Assembly: GCA_003427395.1 (NCBI GenBank)
Contig: BFEA01000306.1
Span: forward strand, 1,295,363-1,321,464
Direction of reading: 5' to 3'
Origin: Chara braunii
Taxonomy: Eukaryota; Streptophyta; Charophyceae; Charales; Characeae
Length of the DNA: 26,102 nt
Shown: positions 19,510 to 26,102 of the stretch, piece by piece
Position numbering within the stretch: the stretch's first letter is position 1
Layout of the letters: each line of letters begins with the position of its first letter
Translations under genes and position numbers: made by a program
The notes under the pieces: model-generated
What the model was told of the DNA's origin: nothing
Databases searched by the model: none
What the model saw: only the letters and a program-made list of their open reading frames with translations

Positions 19510-19744
19510 CATTTTACTGCTGCATTTGAAGAAAAAAATCTACAAAAGGATCCAAACTTTTTGTTATCATTTGATAATAGGTCGATTTTACCGATTCAAC
19601 TTTTTCCTCGGCTTGATACCTGCATCTAAAGACAAACTCTGTGTTCAATTAAACTGTCACCTGTGGTTTGCGCCTAATTGCTCCTAATCGCTCTCAAAGG
19701 TCCTTTGAATGATGTGAGGGGGTTGGGCTTAAATAATCTCATGA
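19510..19744. other. Flank between PLE and gypsy fragment
   Basis: AT-rich. I see no gene or named motif. The frame at 19367-19687 is mostly PLE repeat sequence and is not supported as a gene. Confidence 0.4.
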
Positions 19745-20338
19745 ATGATAGAGCTATCTCATACGGTTTGGGGAAGTAAGGGACAAGTCTATGATGTGGA
19801 GGTTGACGCCGTTAGTGCATGGCATGTGAATTGTCCTTGCATGTTTTGTGCAGGAAAGTACAAAGGTTCATTCTATTGAATCAATAAAAAAAGAACAATT
19901 AGGTCTNTTAGTGCATGGCATGTGAATTGTCCTTGCATGTTTTGTGCAGGAAAGTACAAAGGTTCATTCTATTGAATCAATAAAAAAAGAACAATTAGGT
20001 CTAAAGAGTTTATCCCAGAAAAGGACATATCTCAAAAGTTGGTACCCACCTATAGAGGACCATGGCAAGTACTGGNTGTGATAGGAGATGTGGACNGACC
20101 ATCCTACATTATTGAAATTCCTCTACACCTACATACATACCCGGTGTTTCATGCGTCAAAGCTCTTACCGTATATGACTAACGAACTGTTTCCCAGTCGA
20201 AGGTCAACAATTCCTCCAAGCATGGATGAAAAGTTTTATGTTTNTCATGCGTCAAAGCTCTTACCGTATATGACTAACGAACTGTTTCCCAGTCGAAGGT
20301 CAACAATTCCTCCAAGCATGGATGAAAAGTTTTATGTT
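19745..20338 (+). pseudogene. Ty3/gypsy integrase C-terminal part, split by a LINE
   Basis: One frame runs from about 19745. Its first part contains AWHVNCPCMFCAGKYKG, a Cys/His cluster I do not recognise, then a TGA (19973 in the right-hand copy), then EFIPEKDISQKLVPTYRGPW (20006-20065) followed by a VIG...PSYIIEIPLHLHTYPVFHASKLLPY stretch. The last part is the well-known GPW/F...VFH-x-S-x-L-x-P-Y tail of Ty3/gypsy integrases. The frame stops making sense at a T run at 20337 and resumes as DKIIAEST at 23689. N at 20076 and 20096 each replace one base of a codon. Two approximately 95-base assembly duplications (listed separately) inflate the frame by 32 codons each. Confidence 0.75.
19812..20002. 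other. Assembly duplication, 95 bp twice around one N
   Basis: 19812-19906 and 19908-20002 are identical; position 19907 is N. This is what results when two contigs overlap by a fixed k-mer length and are joined with a one-base gap. Only one copy is likely to be real. Confidence 0.9.
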
Positions 20339-20339
20339 T
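20149..20339. other. Assembly duplication, 95 bp twice around one N
   Basis: 20149-20243 and 20245-20339 are identical, with N at 20244. The repeated sequence encodes the same integrase tail twice, in frame. Confidence 0.9.
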
Positions 20340-20702
20340 TTTTTTTGTTGTTACTGAGCATGATATTAAAGGGAAGGGGAAACCTCTTCACCTTGAATCC
20401 GGCGCCAGATACACAGCTACACGCTAGTTCCTCCCTCCCCCTACGCCATACTGAAATCATACTTTTCCCCCCCAAAGGATTACCTCTGCAGGTTGTACCA
20501 GACCTCATCGGATATCTACTACCGAAAAATGTTCTCCATTGTGTTTCCGACAGCCTGCCAGCATTGATTGCCCTGTTTCCAAGGGATTAGCGATGCAGGG
20601 GTTTGAAAACCCTTTATACCTTCGATGCTTCCATGTGCTGGATATTTGCCCGCTGCTTCCTTGCTTAGGCTTGTCGGGCCTCTGTCTTGCATGAAGCCTT
20701 TC

Positions 20703-22492
20703 TCATTTTGCACCATACCATTGCATGTCGACCATCGCCAGTTGGTGGGGTGGAAATGGGTCGGGGAAATCTGTAGGTGGTCGCAGCGGAATCTCCTGTC
20801 CCACCGTAGTCCAGTCTCTGAAGTTGATGGAGTAATCTCTTTTGAACTCCTCCTGGTCGCATTCCTGGGCAGGCTTGCCGTCCCATCGGACGAGTGCGAT
20901 CCAACCCCCGTTCTCATTGCCCAACCAGTACCCAAAAAACTGTTGAATTGCTTGTGTTATGTCCTTCGGTGTATGAAACAACTCAAGTTGGTTTTTCACT
21001 TTTTGCCACTTTACTCTGAGTTCTTGTTGGATCTATTGTTTTATCATGTCTGTTACCTCTTCCCCAGCTATGCGGACCCCCTCTATTGCATGGATACAAT
21101 GTTTCCTCCAAAGGGCCCATATGACTGCTTTCCCTCCTAACTTGAACATGTTGTTTTCGAAGACATTGTCAGTGGGGGAGGACCATGTTTCGCATAGTAT
21201 GGCTCTCCAGTCCCATGGCCAGTTGGAGCCGGTAGCCAACTTTGACCAGATTCTGTCCCACCATCGCCACGTAAGCGCCACCACCGAACACTGCATAAAT
21301 ATATGCTTTATAGTTTCCGGGATTCTGCGGGAAGGGAAGGCGGTGCGGCACGAGCTGCACCACGGTAGTGCCCTTCCTTTCTGGTCGAGATACGTACGAT
21401 CTATCGGTCAATCATTGGTGGGCAGGCAACGATGTTCTATCTGCCATTGTAGCGAGGCCATCTTTGTTGGCCTGGACCTTGTGGCGGTGAACCATCGAAT
21501 GGGGCGGATTGCCTCTGTTCCTACATTCAGGTGTGATCTCCATCAGACCTTCACTGTTTCTTTTATGTTCATTTTTTGTCGCAGCGTTTTCGTGGGCGGG
21601 ACCACTACCATTCCTCGGGATCGAAGGGGAGTTCCGTCACAGGGATGTCTGGCTGATATGCAATCCACGCATCTTTGTTCCGCAACACCCAGATTCTGAG
21701 CAGGTCTGAGTTTCTGCACCATTTAACCATATCCGGAGTGTAGCAGGTGACCACATTGTCCTTGCCAATATGGAAGAGGTTGATCAGGGTTACGTCCGCC
21801 CGGACCTCCATCACGTTGCCTACACTCTACGGGTCGCCCGGGGTTGTTACCCCCCCTTCTATCAATCACGACCCTTCACGCAGGATACAGACCCAGTCTA
21901 GGGGGATAGCAAAGATCAAGGTTTCGATATGCTCTTCGATTTTGTGGCAGTACTTTAGTGTAGTCCTTAGTTGCTGCGCAGATTTCCTGTCCCCCACTCG
22001 TGTATCCCATATATCTTTTATTTTGGTTATACCTATTTTTACCCAGCTATTCCACGGGGTACTTGAGCTGCAATACACTATGTTGTACCGGTCCGTTATT
22101 CTTCTATTATCGAAAAGGGGTTGTCGCGCCACCTCTTCCCACCTGGTTGGTGGGGGTTTGTCGGGTCACGGCAGCTTGCACCAGACTTTCACAGCCCGGA
22201 CCCAGAAGTTGTCCCTGACCAAATCCGTGCGGGCTGTGTCTCGGCTCGGAGTTTGCCCATTTTGACGGGATCGTGGCACTGTCTCGCAAAGGTCTTCCAG
22301 CCAGGTAAGTGGGCTAACTCCCTGCGGTGCCTGTGCGGCAAGTCTAATTATTTGTTCCAACGCAAGGGCCCGCCATGGGAGATGTTGAGTGAAGAGTAAT
22401 CTTTTGATCCGTTGAATTGATAAGGTTTTGATATGGGTTTCTGGATCCAAGATCCCTAGGCCCCCTTTGTCTTTGGGTTGGATCTCTGATTG
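20703..22492 (-). pseudogene. LINE ORF2 C-terminal region (thumb, zf-RVT-like)
   Basis: Downstream of the RT the sequence keeps LINE ORF2 character across several frames: GILDPETHIKTLSIQRIKRL, then NFWVRAVKVWCKLP, then EEVARQPLFDNRRI and WVKIGITKIKDIWDT, then RNKDAWIAYQPD, then PETIKHIFMQCSVVALTWRW, which matches the Cys/His zf-RVT signature (E-x-x-x-H-x-x-x-x-C then W-x-x-W). Next is KAVIWALWRKHCIHAIEG, and finally a stretch to about 20703. Frame changes between these pieces show decay. 20347-20700 is probably the 3' UTR. Confidence 0.65.
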
Positions 22493-23685
22493 TCAGGCTA
22501 CCCTGCTTATAACGTTTGAAAGTTCTCCATTGCCTCTCCATAGCATGACTATCACCTTCCATTTTAGTGATCGAGCGGCCTCCTTGCTGAGGGCCCAAAT
22601 TGCAGATTTGTACCAGAGGGCAGCCAATATTACACTGTTGATCGCCAATGCCCTTTCGATAAGGGAGGTGTGACGGTCTTTCCAGAGGGCCAGTTTCTCT
22701 AACGCCGGTTTCAAGATCCACTTGTCGTTCGATGCAAGCTTGCCTAGTGTTGTTAGCATGATTCCCAGCACCCGGACTGAGGCTGTTTCCAGCCACTTGA
22801 CCTGTGGAAGCTCGGGGGGACGCGTCCCTTGATGGTGGATCCACCATCCCAGGGTTTTGTTTCCCCAGTTGACAGTCATATCTGAGACTGTTGTAAACCG
22901 GTCGAATAATCGCCTGATCTCTTCCATATTTGCTGCGGTTGCATCGACCATGAGTGTCATGTCGTCTGCAAACATCAAACATATTGGGATTGCTTCTTCC
23001 GGTATGGCCGAGATTTGCAGGTTCCTCATGTCTTTGTTGGCGCGGAGGTTCGTTGCCAGTGGTTCCATCACGATAATAAACAAGAAGGGTGCCAAAGGGT
23101 CCCCTTGGCGAACCGACCGCTGCAGCGGAAAGGCCGGTGCTATCCTTCCATTTACCTGGACACACGTGGTTGCATTGTGATGGAGTATTTCGGTCCAGCG
23201 CCGAAAAACAAGCCCTATATTCATTTTTTCCATACATTTGTCTAGGAAGAGCCAGTCCACGTGGTCATAGGCTTTTTCAAAGTCTATAAAGACCACTGCC
23301 GCATTTTGTTTGTCCTGTCTTGTTAGTTTAAGTAGTTCGTTAACTAATAGAATGTTATCCTGTATCTTGCGCCCTTTGATAAACCCAGTTGCGTCGGATG
23401 TATGATGTCTTCCAAAACTGGGAGTAGTCGGTTCGCCAGTGCCTTCGCCAGCATTTTGTAAGCCACTGTGAGCAATGCCTATAATTTCGAATATCCATCG
23501 TCTCCCTTTTTGTATAACAAGGTGAGGACACCCTGTCCCACCAGCTCTCCCATTCTCGCTGTTTCCCACACCTGCAGATAAAACTCCATGAGGTCCGTGG
23601 CCATCTGAGTCCAAAAGGTTTCCCACAATTCCTTTGGAAACCCATCTATGCCCGGCGTTTTCTCTTCTTCCATCTGCAACATGAT
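22493..23685 (-). pseudogene. LINE ORF2 reverse transcriptase domain
   Basis: Reading down the minus strand: KTPGIDGFPKELWETF (RT block 0/1), VLTLLYKKGDDG, a stop near 23482, VAYKMLAKALANRL, a frameshift, then TGFIKGRKIQDNILLVNELL, VVFIDFEKAYDHVDW (motif A, catalytic Asp), RSVRQGDPLAPFLFIIVMEP (motif B), MFADDMTLMVDA (FADD catalytic box) and VRVLGIMLT (motif E). The order and wording are those of L1-like plant/algal LINEs. No endonuclease domain is present because the 5' end is missing. One stop and one frameshift make it a pseudogene. Confidence 0.85.
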
Positions 23686-23850
23686 GTTGATAAGATCATT
23701 GCTGAAAGTACTATTCAGACTGGACGCAGAGGCAGACCTCAGCGGCAATATAAAGTCAAATTTGCCTATCAAGATCCAAGTGAAGACCGCTGGTTTAGTA
23801 GAGAAGAGCTAATTGACTCAGCACCACACATTGTATCTGCTTATGAATGA
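23686..23850 (+). pseudogene. Ty3/gypsy chromodomain-like C-terminus
   Basis: The frame DKIIAEST...RRGRPQRQYKVKFAYQD resumes after the LINE and continues SEDRWFSREELIDSAPHIV to TGA at 23848-23850. Y-x-V-K-F at the start, W-F followed by E-E-L, and a closing I-V-x-x-Y-E helix match the chromodomain placed at the end of integrase in chromoviral Ty3/gypsy elements. It joins the integrase fragment left of the LINE without loss of frame, so both belong to one element. An LTR-like segment follows after about 70 bases, as expected for the 3' end. Confidence 0.7.
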
Positions 23851-24380
23851 GCAAGAAGAGGAATTAATATTGTGGATAGGTAAGACCTTTTCTCAGAGGA
23901 CTTCGAAATTAGGCCGGAGAGAGTAAAAGGGCCTTTACGAATCAGACCCAAATGGATGCCCCAACAGCAAGGGGCCCTGTCGGCCAGAACTAAATTCACG
24001 AGCAGCAACTCAAAAGACAAAGTTCCCTGAGGTAAAAGTCACATCCATAATGAAGTGACAAGTCATTTTGAAAGGTCACAGCAGGTCCTGAACGAACAGG
24101 TATTGGACACAATTTTCAAGACTGAGTTAGGGTCATGTCTCCTCGATGAAAATACATGTCTGTTCGGCAATGAGTCAAAGGCTACAGTCCCAGTCCAGTC
24201 ATAATCCCACGAGTCAGTCCTGATTCAGACCAGGAGTTCAAAAGACAGGCCCGATGGCCCAAAGCAGCAGCAGACCATGGGAAAAGATACTGGGGGACAC
24301 ACTTTGCAACAATCGGTACTGGGCGGGAGTCCCAGACACATTTGAGGCTGAATGCAGGCCATGCCAGACCAGTGCAGCAC

Positions 24381-24388
24381 TATAAAGG
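24381..24388 (+). promoter_or_regulatory. TATA box of the LTR-like segment
   Basis: TATAAAGG sits in the middle of the LTR-like segment, aligned with ACAAAGG at about 5890 in its relative. Position and context fit a U3 TATA box; activity is inference. Confidence 0.4.
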
Positions 24389-24603
24389 ACTGGCCAGCCT
24401 CCCGTTTGGGCAAATGCTCACTTCGCATGAGAGTGTGGAAGTGCCGTGGCACTTGTGCGCCAGATGTGTGTGAGCTGCGCTAGGCTGAAGAGCAGCGCTA
24501 TGCGGAAAGGAGGACGAGAGTGCTGTCTAGAGGGAAGGCAGCCATAGCTGCGCCAGTGCTAGTTAGTATGTTAGTAGGGATAGTCAGTAGGAGATACCAG
24601 TGA

Positions 24604-24792
24604 GTAGTATTCTAAGTAGATCCTCGTGTGATAGGGAGTGTGCATGCATGATGGATGAGGGTAGACCAGGACTATAGACATAGAGGTATAGAGAGAANGT
24701 AGTATTCTAAGTAGATCCTCGTGTGATAGGGAGTGTGCATGCATGATGGATGAGGGTAGACCAGGACTATAGACATAGAGGTATAGAGAGAA
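24604..24792. other. Assembly duplication, 94 bp twice around one N
   Basis: 24604-24697 and 24699-24792 are identical, with N at 24698. Same structure as the other two duplications. Confidence 0.9.
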
Positions 24793-25137
24793 GAAGGCAG
24801 ACAAGAGAGGGGGAAGTGTGAGCTATGGTGACACTTACCTGTTGAGTGCTGTTGTTGACATTTGGTAGCTGGCGCTGATGAGCACCAGGCCTGGAACTCA
24901 TGCTGATCGAAGGAGACTTGTAACTCTGTTCAGCGCTACACACTTTGAACTCATGATGTTCTCTCTCTAAATCTGGGTTTGATAATTGAGTTGAGCTTCC
25001 TGGTTCTCATTCATCTTCTATTGGGTTTTTGTGTGAGACTCTGCAATCTGTGAAATCAGTGCATATGCATGTGATCTGATGCACTCCAGCAAGTGATGAA
25101 CAGTCAGGTTCCTTGCACAACACTTTTTCAAGTTTTT

Positions 25138-25236
25138 TCTTTTTGGATGATTTCTAATTTTATGTGTCATCCTTGCGGCAGGGGCCATGCTAGTCTTCTG
25201 TGTATCGTTCCAGTTTTAATGGATGTCCCGGAGGAC
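25138..25236 (-). ncRNA. U6 snRNA-like sequence, probably a pseudogene
   Basis: On the minus strand it begins GTCCTCCGGGACATCC (the U6 5' stem-loop), then AAAACTGGAACGATACACAG, GAAGACTAGCATGGCCCCTG, CCGCAAGGATGACACATAAA, and ends GAAATCATCCAAAAAG. U6 is the catalytic core RNA of the spliceosome, and this is an almost full-length match in order. However, the invariant ACAGAGA box reads ACACAGA, an extra C interrupts CTGCGCAAGG, and the 3' end runs into an A-rich stretch rather than the T run that terminates Pol III transcripts. No TATA box is visible about 30 bases upstream. These signs favour a retropseudogene. Identity as U6-derived is nearly certain; function is doubtful. Confidence 0.85.
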
Positions 25237-25860
25237 AACACAGTGTTGAACACACACACGCTGGACACTGAAATGCCCAGATGTCTGGCCAGCGCAACCC
25301 TCCCTTCCCCACCAGAGTGCTTGAGTGAACCATGACACTAGCCGACTGCCATAGACCGCATGATGATAAATCAGGTGTCCTGTCCATGTATGTCACCCTC
25401 CTCCCATCGAATGCCTGACCTGGATTGCGATCCATGCAGCAAAAAATTGTCAGATAACAGAACACACAGAATTGTGATCCATGGCAGATACACACAGCAA
25501 AATTTGTCTGATAATTGAACACATGTCATTTGCCAGTCCTCACCTTGCCAGCTGTCGGCTTCCATACTTCAAATGATAGAACAGACACTTGTCGGTGCTC
25601 ACCTCCCATCCATACCCTATCACGAACACTATAACGTCGACAGCGCTGCGGCAGAAGGAGCAGACTGTCAGCAGATGACCGAGAATTAGGTCCACACAAC
25701 AGATTCATGCACGAGATGATAGAACACACACCACACCCCGTTCATCCACACCGTTCATTTGTACCTTCCCCACATACCTTTCCTCACACACCTCTCTGAT
25801 CATACCTTCATTACTCTGAAATGCTGGCTCCAATCAACAATTTTTGAGGTGACTTCTTAC
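25237..25860. other. Non-coding stretch, no recognised gene
   Basis: A duplicated word pair, GAT(C/A)ACAGAACACA-like and CAGCAAAA(A)TT(G/T)GTC, occurs around 25437-25510. I see no gene. Confidence 0.4.
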
Positions 25861-25990
25861 CATGGTAAACCGCCCGGACGTCTGGACCGGGTTCCAGACA
25901 GTCCGGTGTCCGGTGTCCGGTGTCCGGTGTCCGGTGTCTGGTCCCCATGTCCGGATGGAGGCCCCTGGGGCAAAAATCAAAAAAAAAAAT
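25861..25990 (+). repeat. GTCCGGT heptamer array in a retroposon-like sequence
   Basis: Five perfect GTCCGGT units and one GTCTGGT lie at 25901-25942. The segment starts CATGGTAAACCGC and contains an A-rich run ending at 25989. The minus strand of 9042-9150 has the same plan (CATGGTAACC, CCGGAC words, poly(A)), so the two may be copies of one family. Confidence 0.6.
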
Positions 25991-26102
25991 GGGGCGGCCC
26001 AGGACGTTTGTCGGGTCCTAGCCGCCCCTCGAAAAATAACAGGGTGATTTTCCCCACCGGACATGGCCTAGAGGTCCAGACACAAGACACTGCAGGTTTT
26101 TG

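Larger units (their letters stand above)
20337..23685 (-). mobile_element. 5'-truncated LINE inserted antisense in the gypsy element
   Basis: Minus-strand non-LTR retrotransposon. Its 3' poly(A) tail shows as ten T at 20337-20346, and its 5' break lies at about 23685, within the start of the RT domain, as is typical of truncated LINE insertions. The pentamer ATGTT occurs on both sides (20334-20338 and 23684-23688), a possible short target-site duplication or microhomology. The gypsy reading frame flows from KFYV on the left to DKIIAEST on the right, which places the insertion accurately. About 3.3 kb of ORF2 and 3' UTR remain. Confidence 0.8.
23923..24995 (+). repeat. LTR-like segment, probable 3' LTR of the gypsy element
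   Basis: It starts GTAAAAGGGCCTTTACGA just after a purine-rich AGGCCGGAGAGA (possible polypurine tract, 23911-23922). It shares the ordered blocks described for 5441-6330: TCAGACCC, AAAGTCACAT words, a TATA box, GGCACTTGTGCGC, GCCATAGCTGCGCCAGTG at 24541-24558 and GTGTGCATGCATG. The right end is uncertain; TAATTGAGTTGAG at 24983-24995 is the last word shared with 1358-1370. Confidence 0.55.

Noticed and set aside
22344-23237. A 297-codon minus-strand frame
   Set aside because: An out-of-frame shadow over the LINE RT; the real RT motifs are in the overlapping frame 22493-23626.
3578-24840. Several CTTACCT words as minus-strand splice donors of one gene
   Set aside because: About six occur (for example 3580, 5010, 11952, 14024, 24835), slightly more than chance, but no connected exons or acceptor sites with coding sequence are visible, and two are in a tandem repeat.
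24875-24882. CTGATGAG as another hammerhead core
   Set aside because: No GAAA at a suitable distance and no pairing stem I; only the two copies in the PLE repeats satisfy the whole fold.

Overview
This window looks like a repeat-rich eukaryotic nuclear genome, most likely from the green lineage. The signs are a Ty3/gypsy element with a chromodomain-like C-terminus, a permuted Penelope-like element (PLE) of the kind reported from green algae, a LINE with a C-terminal RNase-H-less reverse-transcriptase region, a U6 snRNA-like copy, and long (ATT)n and purine tracts. A charophyte such as Chara would fit, but that is inference; no host gene identifies the species. I recognise no intact host protein-coding gene. 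The window also carries clear assembly scars: a Tn5/Nextera adapter and three approximately 95-bp exact duplications joined by a single N.

Layout. 1-630 (-) is the protease region of a Ty3/gypsy polyprotein running off the left edge. 631-5440 is non-coding with simple repeats and one weak LTR-like stretch. 5441-6330 is an LTR-like segment related to one at 23923-24995. 6600-7440 is a degenerate ACAG/ACAA tract. 7640-9200 and 12720-13870 hold two related arrays of short hairpins whose arms change in sequence but stay complementary; the first appears interrupted by a poly(T)-ended insertion. 9200-12720 contains several small tandem duplications and the adapter scar.

14258-19509 is the main find: a decayed but nearly complete PLE. 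It has two pLTR-type repeats (14258-14830, 18919-19509), each with a type I hammerhead ribozyme. Between them, in order, lie a Gag-like open frame (CCHC knuckle, coiled coil, AT-hook), a GIY-YIG endonuclease domain placed before the reverse transcriptase, a linker with a Cys/His cluster, and the RT. The GIY-YIG-before-RT order is that of the Naiad/Chlamys-type PLEs, not classical Penelope. Stops and frameshifts show it is dead.

19745-23850 is a nested insertion: a Ty3/gypsy integrase C-terminus is split by a 5'-truncated antisense LINE (poly(A) tail at 20337-20346), with the chromodomain resuming on the far side, followed by an LTR. 25138-25236 (-) is a U6 snRNA-like sequence, probably a pseudogene. 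The right end carries a GTCCGGT heptamer array in a retroposon-like sequence related to the one at 9042-9150.
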